Part shown: positions 1 to 8,211 of the stretch, one piece after another | How positions within the stretch are numbered: position 1 is the first letter of the stretch | Layout of the letters: the number at the start of each line of letters is the position of its first letter | From: Microbacterium dextranolyticum | GTDB taxonomy: Bacteria; Actinomycetota; Actinomycetes; Actinomycetales; Microbacteriaceae | Direction: 5' to 3' | NCBI RefSeq assembly: GCF_016907295.1 | Contig: NZ_JAFBBR010000001.1 | Span: 558,001-622,000 of the forward strand | DNA length: 64,000 nucleotides | The notes under the pieces: model-generated | Databases searched by the model: none | What the model was told of the DNA's origin: nothing | The model's input: the letters and a program-made list of their open reading frames with translations, nothing else | Program-made: the position numbers and the translations under genes

Positions 1-611
1 ACTACACGCACAAGAAGCAGACCGGTGGATCGGGTCAGTTCGCGAAGATCCAGTTCGCGATCGAGCCCCTCGAGGTCACGGCCGAGAAGACGTACGAGTT
101 CGAGAACAAGGTCACCGGTGGCCGCATCCCGCGCGAGTACATCGAGCCCACCAACCAGGGCTTCCAGGACGCGATGAACGTCGGCGTGCTCGCCGGCTAC
201 CCCATGGTGGGCGTCAAGGCGATCCTGCTCGACGGTGCCAGCCACGACGTCGACTCGTCCGAGATGGCGTTCAAGATCGCCGGCTCGATGGGCTTCAAGG
301 AGGCCATTCGCAAGGCCAACCCCACCATCCTCGAGCCGCTCATGGCCGTCGAGGTGCGTACTCCCGAGGAGTACATGGGCGACGTCATCGGCGACCTCAA
401 CTCCCGTCGTGGACAGATCCAGTCGATGGAGGACGGCTCGGGCATCAAGATCGTGCGCGCGCTCGTCCCGCTGTCGGAGATGTTCGGCTACATCGGAGAC
501 CTGCGCTCGAAGACCTCGGGTCGCGCCGTCTACTCGATGGAGTTCGACTCGTACGCCGAGGTCCCCAAGGCCGTCGCCGACGAGATCGTCCAGAAGAACA
601 AGGGCGAGTGA
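1..611 (+). CDS. fusA: Elongation factor G, C-terminal part (partial at window start)
   Basis: EF-G is the GTPase that drives ribosomal translocation. The first complete codon is at position 3 and the frame is open to TGA at 609-611, giving about 202 residues from domains IV and V. Seen near the start are [13 protein letters not shown] and, further on, GRIPREYI and the ALV/FGY stretches typical of the domain IV-V junction. The N-terminal GTPase domain lies outside the window. It is followed by a strong hairpin and then tuf, the normal str-operon order, which supports fusA rather than a tetracycline-resistance paralogue such as TetM. Confidence 0.96.
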   Translation, partial: YTHKKQTGGSGQFAKIQFAIEPLEVTAEKTYEFENKVTGGRIPREYIEPTNQGFQDAMNVGVLAGYPMVGVKAILLDGASHDVDSSEMAFKIAGSMGFKEAIRKANPTILEPLMAVEVRTPEEYMGDVIGDLNSRRGQIQSMEDGSGIKIVRALVPLSEMFGYIGDLRSKTSGRAVYSMEFDSYAEVPKAVADEIVQKNKGE

Positions 612-616
612 TCGCA

Positions 617-662
617 CGGATGCCGGGGGTTCCCGAGCTCGGCGGAGGAACCCCGGCATCCG
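617..662 (+). terminator. Hairpin between fusA and tuf
   Basis: A 16-17 bp inverted repeat (arms 617-633 and 647-662, around GGATGCC...GGCATCC) follows the fusA stop within 6 nt. There is no long T run, as is common in high-GC actinobacteria. It could end fusA transcription in part, with tuf also made from its own promoter just downstream. Confidence 0.7.
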
Positions 663-676
663 TCATCACCGCTCCG

Positions 677-704
677 GTGACACACAACTTCATACGCATA
701 CACT
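677..704 (+). promoter_or_regulatory. Candidate promoter of tuf
   Basis: GTGACA at 677-682 and TACACT at 699-704 with a 16-nt spacer resemble a sigma-70 family promoter with an actinobacterial TAnnnT -10 box. It sits after the fusA hairpin and 74 nt before the tuf start, where a tuf-specific promoter is expected. The -35 match is modest. Confidence 0.4.
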
Positions 705-778
705 AGAAACATCCCCGTAGAGCCTCGGTCGCAATCCAGCGCCCGGAACCTCTACACGAATGTCCTGAGGAGGACCCA

Positions 779-1972
779 GTGGCCAAGGCCAAGTTCGAGC
801 GGACCAAGCCGCACGTCAACATCGGAACCATCGGGCACGTCGACCACGGCAAGACGACGCTCACCGCCGCGATCTCGAAGGTGCTCGCCGACAAGTACCC
901 GTCGGCGACCAACGTGCAGCGTGACTTCGCGTCGATCGACTCGGCTCCCGAAGAGCGCCAGCGTGGTATCACGATCAACATCTCGCACGTCGAGTACGAG
1001 ACCCCCAAGCGCCACTACGCGCACGTCGACGCGCCCGGTCACGCCGACTACATCAAGAACATGATCACCGGTGCCGCCCAGATGGACGGCGCGATCCTCG
1101 TGGTCGCCGCGACCGACGGTCCCATGGCGCAGACGCGTGAGCACGTGCTGCTCGCCAAGCAGGTCGGTGTTCCCTACCTGCTGGTCGCCCTCAACAAGAG
1201 CGACATGGTCGACGACGAGGAGATCCTGGAGCTCGTCGAGCTCGAGGTTCGCGAGCTCCTCTCGTCGCAGGACTTCGACGGCGACAACGCCCCCGTCGTT
1301 CGCGTCTCGGGCCTGAAGGCTCTCGAGGGCGACGCCGAGTGGGTCGAGAAGATCGTCGAGCTCATGGACGCCGTCGACGAGTCGATCCCCGACCCGGTGC
1401 GTGACAAGGACAAGCCCTTCCTCATGCCCATCGAGGACGTCTTCACGATCACCGGTCGTGGCACGGTCGTGACGGGTCGCGCCGAGCGCGGCACGCTCGC
1501 GATCAACTCCGAGGTCGAGATCGTCGGCATCCGCCCGACGCAGAAGACCACGGTCACGGGTATCGAGATGTTCCACAAGCAGCTCGACGAGGCCTGGGCC
1601 GGCGAGAACTGTGGTCTGCTCCTGCGCGGCACCAAGCGTGACGACGTCGAGCGCGGCCAGGTCGTCGTGAAGCCCGGCTCCGTGACCCCGCACACCAACT
1701 TCGAGGGCACGGCGTACATCCTGTCCAAGGAGGAGGGTGGCCGTCACAACCCGTTCTTCACGAACTACCGCCCGCAGTTCTACTTCCGCACCACGGACGT
1801 CACCGGCGTCATCACGCTGCCCGAGGGCACCGAGATGGTCATGCCCGGCGACACCACGGAGATGTCGGTCGAGCTCATCCAGCCGATCGCCATGGAAGAG
1901 GGCCTCGGCTTCGCGATCCGTGAGGGTGGCCGCACCGTCGGTGCCGGTACCGTCACCAAGATCCTGAAGTAA
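779..1972 (+). CDS. tuf: Elongation factor Tu
   Basis: EF-Tu delivers aminoacyl-tRNA to the ribosome as a GTP complex. At 397 residues it has the normal length. The G1 loop GHVDHGKTT (about residues 18-26), G3 DAPGHADY and G4 NKSDMVD are all intact, and the C-terminal barrel ends in the usual [13 protein letters not shown]. The start is GTG at 779 with a strong GAGGAGGA Shine-Dalgarno 4 nt upstream. It is the last gene of the str group and is closed by a hairpin at 1985-2018. The next gene is a pilin rather than rpsJ, which is unusual for this genomic position. Confidence 0.98.
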   Translation: MAKAKFERTKPHVNIGTIGHVDHGKTTLTAAISKVLADKYPSATNVQRDFASIDSAPEERQRGITINISHVEYETPKRHYAHVDAPGHADYIKNMITGAAQMDGAILVVAATDGPMAQTREHVLLAKQVGVPYLLVALNKSDMVDDEEILELVELEVRELLSSQDFDGDNAPVVRVSGLKALEGDAEWVEKIVELMDAVDESIPDPVRDKDKPFLMPIEDVFTITGRGTVVTGRAERGTLAINSEVEIVGIRPTQKTTVTGIEMFHKQLDEAWAGENCGLLLRGTKRDDVERGQVVVKPGSVTPHTNFEGTAYILSKEEGGRHNPFFTNYRPQFYFRTTDVTGVITLPEGTEMVMPGDTTEMSVELIQPIAMEEGLGFAIREGGRTVGAGTVTKILK

Positions 1973-1984
1973 TTCCGCTTCACC

Positions 1985-2018
1985 ACGAAGACCCTCGGGG
2001 AAACCCGGGGGTCTTCGT
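1985..2018 (+). terminator. tuf terminator
   Basis: A 10-bp perfect stem, ACGAAGACCC at 1985-1994 with its complement at 2009-2018, encloses a GC-rich loop that can extend the stem. It begins 12 nt after the tuf stop and separates tuf from the pilus genes. Confidence 0.8.
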
Positions 2019-2064
2019 CGTGCTCGGGACGTTACGGTGGCACCGCAAGGTGAGAAGTATTATC

Positions 2065-2093
2065 TTGACCCCTCTCGGAGCCCGGGTTAGCGT
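2065..2093 (+). promoter_or_regulatory. Candidate promoter of the pilus operon
   Basis: TTGACC (2065-2070) and TAGCGT (2088-2093) are separated by 17 nt and lie about 110 nt before the tip pilin start. The -35 box is near consensus and the -10 box matches TAnnnT. The same TAGCGT hexamer occurs at 8081-8086 upstream of the giant adhesin, without a convincing -35 there. Confidence 0.5.
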
Positions 2094-2203
2094 CAGTCCT
2101 GGTTGGGTCGTAGGCCGGGGGGCCGGGCTCGACTGAGCGGACTGTGGGAGTCCGCTGACATCGTGCGTCGCGTTGCCGCGTTCGCACGACGAAGTGACGG
2201 GTT

Positions 2204-5200
2204 GTGGGGACCATGAGCGCTGCTCTCGATGGTTTTGGAGACGCTTCCACGGGGGAAAGCCGACGCGGTCGGCGGCACCGTGCGCACCGCATGGTGCTGC
2301 GCCGCCGCTGGTACGCCACGGGAGTCGTGACGCTGCTCTCAGGCGCGCTCGCCCTCTCGGGGGTGGCGCCGCTCGCTCTGGCCGCGGAGGCGCAACCGTC
2401 GCCCAGCGCGACCGGAGCCGCGCCGAGCCCGGTCGATTCCGGAGCGGGGAACGAGGGCGGCGCGTCGAGTGCGCCGGCGCCGTCGGAGACCCCGTCGGTG
2501 TCGGCGCCCGTCCCGAGCGACGAACCGAGTCCGAACGGCGACCCGAGCCCCAGCGACGAGCCGGCGCCCGTCCCGAGCGACGAGCCGGCGCCCGTCCCGA
2601 GCGACGAGCCGACGGCGGTTCCCGCTCCGTCGCCGTCCGAGAGCGTGACGGCGCCCCAACTCCGCTCGCTCGTGGCGCCGCTCACCGTGCCGGCCCCGTC
2701 CGCCGGGCAGGCCGTCATCACGGTCAAAGTCGGCACCGACCGCACCGGAACCGCCGGCGTCACCGCCCTCGCGGGCGTCACGCTGCTGCTGAACACGGGC
2801 GGTACGTCCGGGCCGAGCGGCACGCGACCCGATGGCGTCGCTGGGACGGGCGACGGGTGGGCCAAATGCGTCTCCGATGTGTCGGGGGACTGCTCGTTCG
2901 TGGTTCCGACGTCGGGGCAGGGCAGCCAGCAGGGCACCCGCCCATGGGTCGTGCAGGCCGGCGTCCCCACGGGGTACTACTCCAACCCCGTCCTGCGGGT
3001 GGGTGGCTACAGCGGCGCGGGCAGCACGTTGAGCTATGTCTTCCGGCTCCGTGCCGCGCTCCAGTCGGGCACGACCTACTCGTCGCTGAACTCCGCTCAG
3101 CTGATGGCGAGCACGTCCGATGACGTCGACGCATCCGGTGGGTGGTGGCAGCAGTCGCGGACCAACCCGACACTGAGCGCACAGTGCGGTCTGGATGTCG
3201 CGCTGATCCTCGACCTGTCCGGGTCCGTCGGCACCGATCTGCCGAACCTGAAGGCGGCCGCGGACACCTTCGTGAACTCCCTCGTGGGTACGCCGTCGCG
3301 GATGTCGCTGTTCTCGTTCTCCTGGGAGTCGCCCGCCAGCGGCGCCACGCAGAACTACCCCACGCTCGTACCCATGTCCACCACGGCACAAGCGAACACC
3401 TTCAAGCAGCGCTACTCCGGCTGGTCCTCCGACGGCGGCACGAACTGGGATCGCGGTCTCGCGCTGCCCGCCGCCGCCAACACCGCTTCGAACAGATTCG
3501 ACGTCGCAGTGGTCATCACCGACGGTAATCCGACAACCTTCAACGAGCCCGATCAGGGCGACGGCGCCACGAACCGCTTCCAAGAGACGGAGGCGGGGAT
3601 CTTCTCGGCCAACGCCCTGAAGAAGGAGGGAACACGTGTCATCGCCTTCGGAGTCGGCGCGGGCGCCAGCGGGACCACGACGGCGCGGAACCTGCGGGCG
3701 ATCTCGGGCGAGGTCGCGTACTCCGGCAGCAACCCGTCCACGGCGGACTATTACCAGACGACCAACTACCAGGCGGTGGGCCAGGCTCTGCGGGCTCTCG
3801 CCCTCGGGAACTGCTCGGGGAACCTGACCGTCACCAAGCAGATCGTGCCGAGCGCGGCTCCCGCCGGCTCCATCCAGGGAGCAGCGCCGGCAGGAGCGGG
3901 ATGGACGTTCAACGCCCAGTCCAACACGGCGGGCGTCACGACTCCCTCGCCGTCGGCGACGACGACCGGCGACGGCACGGGCACCGTGGGCTTCCCGCTC
4001 GCCTTCACCGGCGGCACGACCGCCGGGAACCTCACCGTCGCCGAGCAGCAGCAGACCGGGTACACGCTGACCCAGGTCGGTGGGGCGAACGCCGTCTGCA
4101 CCAACCTCAACACGGGGTCGGCTGTGCCGGTGACGAACGCCGGGGCGCTCGGCTTCACCGTCAACGTCCCGCGCGAGGCCGCGGTCAACTGCACCGTCTA
4201 CAACCGGGAGCCGAGTCCCGAGGCGGACGTCACGGTGGCGAAGAAATGGGTCATCAACGGCACCGCGTACAACGAAGGCGCCCAGCCGTCGGGATTCTCG
4301 GCGAAGCTGAGCCTGACCGGGCCCGGTGCCGCCGGGGCGACGCCGCAGCCGTGGGGTCAGTCGCGCTCCGGGTACACGGTCGGACAGTCCACCACGCTCA
4401 GCGAAGCGGTCACTCTCCCGAACCCGTCTCTCTGCACGAACGTCGCGACCGTCACCGAGGTCAACGGCGCCCCGGCCACCATTCCGCTCGGTTCCGGCTA
4501 CGCGCTCAGCCTCACGACGCAGAAGAACACCGCAACGGTCACGAACGTCGTCACCTGCAAGGCCACCCTCACGCTGAAGAAGATCGTCGACAACACCAAC
4601 GGCGGGCCTTCGTCCACGGATCCCTGGACCCTGACGGGCGCCGGGCCCCAGACGATCTCCGGTGTCTCGGGATCTCCCGCGGTGACCGGTGCGACCGTCA
4701 CGCCCGGCGGGTATGCCCTGAGCGAGAGCGGACCGACGGCCGGCTACACGGCGAGCGCATGGACCTGCACGGGTGGCACCCTCACCGAGGGCACGGTTGC
4801 GGTGCCGAGCGGTGGGAACGTGGTGTGCACCATCACCAACACCAGTAAGCCCGGCGTCGCTTCATGGACCAAGACGGATGCGTCGTCGGCTCTCCTCGGA
4901 GGATCGGTGTGGACGCTCACCGGCCCCGGCGCGAACGGGCCGAGTGTTCAGGTCACCGACTGCGTGCAGAATCCCTGCGCCGGGCCCGATGCCGACCCCG
5001 CACCCGGGCGGTTCGTCGTCGCGGCCCTGAAGTGGGGTTCCTACACGCTCGTCGAGAAGACCGCTCCGATCGGCTATCTCGTCGACGCGACGCCGCACCC
5101 GTTCACGATCGACGCGGCCAACGCCGGCACCACGGTCGTCGTGGGGGCATTCGTCAACGTGCCCGTCGTGCCTCCGACGCTGCCGCTCACCGGCGGCATC

Positions 5201-5296
5201 GGCCGCGACGCTTACGTGATCGGCGGCTTCGCGGTTCTCGCCATCGGCGCCGCAATCTTCGTCATCCGACGGCTCCGACGCACGCGTCGGGTGTGA
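2204..5296 (+). CDS. LPXTG-anchored pilus tip adhesin with VWA domain
   Basis: The predicted product is a secreted, sortase-anchored protein of 1030 residues, the probable tip or minor pilin of the pilus built by the next two genes. Visible in order are an N-terminal signal peptide (basic, then hydrophobic, ending ALA near residue 62), a Pro/Ser/Glu-rich stalk with VPSDEPAP repeats (about 65-150), and a von Willebrand A domain with the metal-site motif DLSGS at 337-341. Several SpaA/CnaB-like beta modules follow (about 540-970). The sorting signal is LPLTG at 993-997, a hydrophobic helix and an Arg-rich tail. VWA plus CnaB modules is the layout of RrgA/SpaC-type tip pilins. The start may be GTG 2204 or ATG 2213; the latter has a GGGGA only 2 nt upstream. 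Confidence 0.88.
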   Translation: MGTMSAALDGFGDASTGESRRGRRHRAHRMVLRRRWYATGVVTLLSGALALSGVAPLALAAEAQPSPSATGAAPSPVDSGAGNEGGASSAPAPSETPSVSAPVPSDEPSPNGDPSPSDEPAPVPSDEPAPVPSDEPTAVPAPSPSESVTAPQLRSLVAPLTVPAPSAGQAVITVKVGTDRTGTAGVTALAGVTLLLNTGGTSGPSGTRPDGVAGTGDGWAKCVSDVSGDCSFVVPTSGQGSQQGTRPWVVQAGVPTGYYSNPVLRVGGYSGAGSTLSYVFRLRAALQSGTTYSSLNSAQLMASTSDDVDASGGWWQQSRTNPTLSAQCGLDVALILDLSGSVGTDLPNLKAAADTFVNSLVGTPSRMSLFSFSWESPASGATQNYPTLVPMSTTAQANTFKQRYSGWSSDGGTNWDRGLALPAAANTASNRFDVAVVITDGNPTTFNEPDQGDGATNRFQETEAGIFSANALKKEGTRVIAFGVGAGASGTTTARNLRAISGEVAYSGSNPSTADYYQTTNYQAVGQALRALALGNCSGNLTVTKQIVPSAAPAGSIQGAAPAGAGWTFNAQSNTAGVTTPSPSATTTGDGTGTVGFPLAFTGGTTAGNLTVAEQQQTGYTLTQVGGANAVCTNLNTGSAVPVTNAGALGFTVNVPREAAVNCTVYNREPSPEADVTVAKKWVINGTAYNEGAQPSGFSAKLSLTGPGAAGATPQPWGQSRSGYTVGQSTTLSEAVTLPNPSLCTNVATVTEVNGAPATIPLGSGYALSLTTQKNTATVTNVVTCKATLTLKKIVDNTNGGPSSTDPWTLTGAGPQTISGVSGSPAVTGATVTPGGYALSESGPTAGYTASAWTCTGGTLTEGTVAVPSGGNVVCTITNTSKPGVASWTKTDASSALLGGSVWTLTGPGANGPSVQVTDCVQNPCAGPDADPAPGRFVVAALKWGSYTLVEKTAPIGYLVDATPHPFTIDAANAGTTVVVGAFVNVPVVPPTLPLTGGIGRDAYVIGGFAVLAIGAAIFVIRRLRRTRRV
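2555..2602 (+). repeat. 24-bp in-frame tandem repeat in the tip pilin stalk
   Basis: Two perfect 24-nt copies (2555-2578, 2579-2602) encode DEPAPVPS, with a partial third copy after 2603 and a degenerate one near 2503-2523. Copy number changes would lengthen or shorten the stalk without shifting the frame. Confidence 0.85.
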
Positions 5297-5302
5297 GCCC
5301 GG

Positions 5303-5332
5303 CCCCGTCGATACCTCCGAGCATCGACGGGG
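5303..5332 (+). terminator. Stem-loop between tip and shaft pilin genes
   Basis: A 10-bp perfect stem (CCCCGTCGAT at 5303-5312 with its complement at 5323-5332) lies just after the tip-pilin stop. It may protect the RNA end or partly terminate, which would help set different levels of tip and shaft subunits. No T run follows. Confidence 0.5.
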
Positions 5333-5437
5333 CGGTCCCGCCGATCCCGGGCTGGTGGCGATGCCGCCCGCTCCCGAGCAGCAGTACACGCGTTGCCGTC
5401 CGAGCGCACGCGTTTCGAACCAACGAAAGGTGGAAGC

Positions 5438-6910
5438 ATGAAGAACAACACAGGCGCCCTGCGGCGCCTCGCGATGGGGGCGGGAGTGATCGCCCTGGCC
5501 CTCGTCGGGGTGAGCGGGATCTCGAGTGCGGCCAACGCCGCCGGCTTCCCGGTCGTCCCCGACCAGACGGGGTCGCTGACCGTGCACAAATACGCAGGCG
5601 ACCCTATCCCGGGCGCGCCCAACAACGGTACGAAGATCGACGGTCCCATCCCCCGTACCGCTCTTCAGGGGGTCCAGTTCACGGTCTGGCAGGTCGGCAA
5701 GCCGAGCGGCTCCACCTGCACCCCGGTGAGCCTGACCACGCCCGCAGGGTGGGCGGACGTCACCGCCGCCTCCGCCGCGCTCGCGGCAGCGCCGGGGAGC
5801 ATCCCCACCGGATTCTGCGCGGTCACGACGGCGGGGACGACGCAGCCCACCGACGCGACGGGCGCGACCACGTTCGCGGGTCTCAAGGGCCTGTACTTCG
5901 TCAAGGAGACGGGCGCGGGCGACAACCTCATCAAGACGCCGGCGGCCCCCTTCCTGGTGACCGTCCCGTTCCCCGTGACCGGCAGCGGCGGCACCGCCGA
6001 CAGCTGGCTGTTCGACGTGCACGTGTACCCGAAGAACCAGCTCAACGAGTTCACGCCGCAGAAGACGGTGGACGCGTCGAACAAGGACGGCGTCGTCGTC
6101 CCGGGCGCAGTCGTGCCCTGGACCATCAGCGTTCCGGTGCCGAAGTCGCCGTTGCCGTACACGTCGCTGACCATCGCCGATGTGCCGGCGGCGGGGATGA
6201 CCTTCACCGCCTGGGGAACGATCTCGGTGAACGGCACCGCGCTCGTTCCCGCCGACTACACGATCACCGGCGCCAGCGTCGCCCTCACGACGAGCGGTCT
6301 CGGCAAGGTGAACGCGCTGGCGGCATCCGGTGACGTGACCGTCACGGCTGCGCTCACCACCACCGTGACCGGCACCGTGGTCGGCTCCATCAAGAATGAC
6401 GCGAACGTCACCCTCAACGGCACGACGAAGCCGGTCAACCCGCCGACGACCAACTGGGGCACGCTCCGCGTCCTGAAGCAGGATGCCGCGAGCACGACAC
6501 CGCTCGCCGGGGCCGAGTTCGCCGTCTACGTCAAGACCGGTGCCGACTGCACCCAGCTGCCGACCACGCCTGCGGCCACGGGCACCACCGGCAGTGACGG
6601 CACGTTCTCGCAGGCACTGTGGGTCAGCAACACGAACGCGGGTGCCGCCGCCGGCACGAAGGACTACTGCCTCAAGGAGACCAAGGCTCCCAGCGGGTAC
6701 GTCCTCGACAGCGCCGTGCGGCTCGTGACGATCAGCCCGGCGGGCACGGCTGTCACGAACTACACGTTCCCGAACACGAAGGTGAACGGGCCGCAGCTGC
6801 CGCTGACCGGTGCCGACGGCACCGTGTGGTTCACCGTCGGTGGCCTGGCGCTGATCGTCGTCGCCGCGGGAGCGCTGCTCGTCCTGCGTCGTCGCCGCGC
6901 CGAGCACTGA
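5438..6910 (+). CDS. Major (shaft) pilin, SpaH/EbpB-type LPXTG protein
   Basis: The predicted product (490 residues) is the shaft subunit that class C sortase links into a covalent pilus. The signal peptide ends ANAA near residue 35. The pilin motif VHVYPKN places the likely cross-linking lysine at about residue 199. The E-box YCLKETKAP has its glutamate near 414, and the sorting signal LPLTG is at 454-458, followed by a hydrophobic helix and RRRRAEH. CnaB-like beta domains fill the space between, as in Corynebacterium SpaA/SpaH and enterococcal EbpC. I chose ATG 5438, which has GAAAGGTGG upstream, over an in-frame start at 5393 that would bury the signal peptide. The sortase begins 72 nt downstream. 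Confidence 0.92.
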   Translation: MKNNTGALRRLAMGAGVIALALVGVSGISSAANAAGFPVVPDQTGSLTVHKYAGDPIPGAPNNGTKIDGPIPRTALQGVQFTVWQVGKPSGSTCTPVSLTTPAGWADVTAASAALAAAPGSIPTGFCAVTTAGTTQPTDATGATTFAGLKGLYFVKETGAGDNLIKTPAAPFLVTVPFPVTGSGGTADSWLFDVHVYPKNQLNEFTPQKTVDASNKDGVVVPGAVVPWTISVPVPKSPLPYTSLTIADVPAAGMTFTAWGTISVNGTALVPADYTITGASVALTTSGLGKVNALAASGDVTVTAALTTTVTGTVVGSIKNDANVTLNGTTKPVNPPTTNWGTLRVLKQDAASTTPLAGAEFAVYVKTGADCTQLPTTPAATGTTGSDGTFSQALWVSNTNAGAAAGTKDYCLKETKAPSGYVLDSAVRLVTISPAGTAVTNYTFPNTKVNGPQLPLTGADGTVWFTVGGLALIVVAAGALLVLRRRRAEH

Positions 6911-6982
6911 TCCGATCCGGGGGGATGGGGCTCGCCCCGTCTCCCCGGACCCCGCCACCGTCCTCGCACGAGACGAGACCTC

Positions 6983-7906
6983 ATGACCATGACCGCCGAG
7001 TCACCCGCTCCGGGGGGCCCGCCCCCACGCGAGGCCCCGCCTCGCGTCCGGCGATGGCGGATGCCATGGGGGGCCACGGGCGCCGTCGGCCTGTTGCTCG
7101 TCGGATTCGGCGTCCTCGGCTACCCCGAGATCGCGAGCTGGTTCTCGCAGTATCAGCAGTCCACGCTCATCGCCGAGGTGGCCGGCACTCAATCGCTCGA
7201 GCGCAGCGCCGACCTCGACGCGCAGATCGCGGCGGCGGCCCGCTACAACGATCTGCTCATCGGAGGGGCGCTGGTGTCACCGGACAGCCGCGTGCCGACC
7301 GCCGCCGGTGACCCGGGCGCGCATGCGCAGTACGAATCGCTCCTCAACGCCAACCACGACGGGGTGATGGGGCGGCTGCGCATCGATGCCATCGGCGTCG
7401 ATCTGCCGATCTACCACGGAACCAGCGAACAGACCCTCGCGCGCGGGGTCGGCCACCTCGAGGGCACCTCGCTTCCGGTGGGCGGATCGTCGCAGCGTGC
7501 CGTGTTGACGGCGCACCGGGGCCTTCCCGAAGCGACGCTGTTCGACCACCTCGATCAGGTGAAAGTCGGAGATCTCGTGACGATCGAGATCTTCGGGGAG
7601 GTGCTCTCGTATCGGGTGTTCGAGACGCAGGTCGTCCTACCGGAAGACTCGCAGAGGGTGATGCCCGTGCAGGGGAAGGATCTCGTCACACTCGTCACCT
7701 GCACGCCTCTCGGCATCAACTCGCACCGCATCCTCGTCACCGCCGAGCGGGTCACACCCACACCGCCGGATGTCATCGCGTCGGCCGGCGCTCGACCGGA
7801 CCTCCCCGGATTCCCCTGGTGGGCACTGATCGGGGGGCTCCTCGTCGTGGGCGGGGTCGCCTATATCTGGCGCAGCGGATACGCCGGCGAGCGCTCACGA
7901 CGGTAG
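6983..7906 (+). CDS. Class C (pilin-polymerising) sortase
   Basis: This membrane transpeptidase of 307 residues cleaves LPXTG pilins and joins them through the pilin-motif lysine. A proline-rich cytoplasmic N terminus is followed by a membrane helix at about residues 32-53. The catalytic core shows TAHRG with His178, the active-site cysteine in LVTCTP (Cys240) and the catalytic arginine in NSHR (Arg249). A second hydrophobic segment near residues 274-295 ends in a basic tail, as is normal for class C sortases. It follows the shaft pilin directly, so tip, shaft and sortase form one operon ended by the hairpin at 7935. Confidence 0.95.
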   Translation: MTMTAESPAPGGPPPREAPPRVRRWRMPWGATGAVGLLLVGFGVLGYPEIASWFSQYQQSTLIAEVAGTQSLERSADLDAQIAAAARYNDLLIGGALVSPDSRVPTAAGDPGAHAQYESLLNANHDGVMGRLRIDAIGVDLPIYHGTSEQTLARGVGHLEGTSLPVGGSSQRAVLTAHRGLPEATLFDHLDQVKVGDLVTIEIFGEVLSYRVFETQVVLPEDSQRVMPVQGKDLVTLVTCTPLGINSHRILVTAERVTPTPPDVIASAGARPDLPGFPWWALIGGLLVVGGVAYIWRSGYAGERSRR

Positions 7907-7934
7907 CGCGGGCGCACCACGACCCCCACAGACC

Positions 7935-7970
7935 GGGTGGGACGGGCTTCCCCAAGGGCCCGTCCCACCC
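7935..7970 (+). terminator. Terminator of the pilus operon
   Basis: A 13-bp perfect stem (7935-7947 with 7958-7970) and a 10-nt loop lie 28 nt after the sortase stop. A short T-containing stretch follows. It isolates the pilus operon from the giant adhesin gene. Confidence 0.85.
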
Positions 7971-8211
7971 CCATTTCGTTCAGGAGCAAGATGCGCTGAC
8001 CGCGCGGCGTGAAGCGGTGAGCCGTTTCTCGAGATGACGCTCGCACCCATCCTCGTCGAAGGTCCGTTACCTGACTGTGCTAGCGTGCGATTGCATTCTT
8101 GTGCATCGGGGGAGTGGGAACTGGGTTTCCCCCGTGTGCGAACTGGGACCGCTCGACAGCGTCGAGCGATGAAATTGGGGAGAACCTCGATGGCAGGTCA
8201 GCCACCGATCA
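7971..8211 (+). other. Upstream region of the giant adhesin, with an out-of-frame start
   Basis: No gene is seen here. TAGCGT at 8081-8086 may be a -10 box; no good -35 is visible. A strong Shine-Dalgarno, GGGGAGAA (8177-8184), precedes ATG at 8190 by 5 nt, but that ATG is not in frame with the adhesin. It would enter the adhesin frame if one GC unit were added to the (GC)5 tract at 8217-8226. Confidence 0.6.

Noticed and set aside
2339..3583. Reverse-strand frame opposite the tip pilin
   Set aside because: Low-complexity Arg/Gly product with no motif; the forward strand encodes a complete VWA-LPXTG protein.
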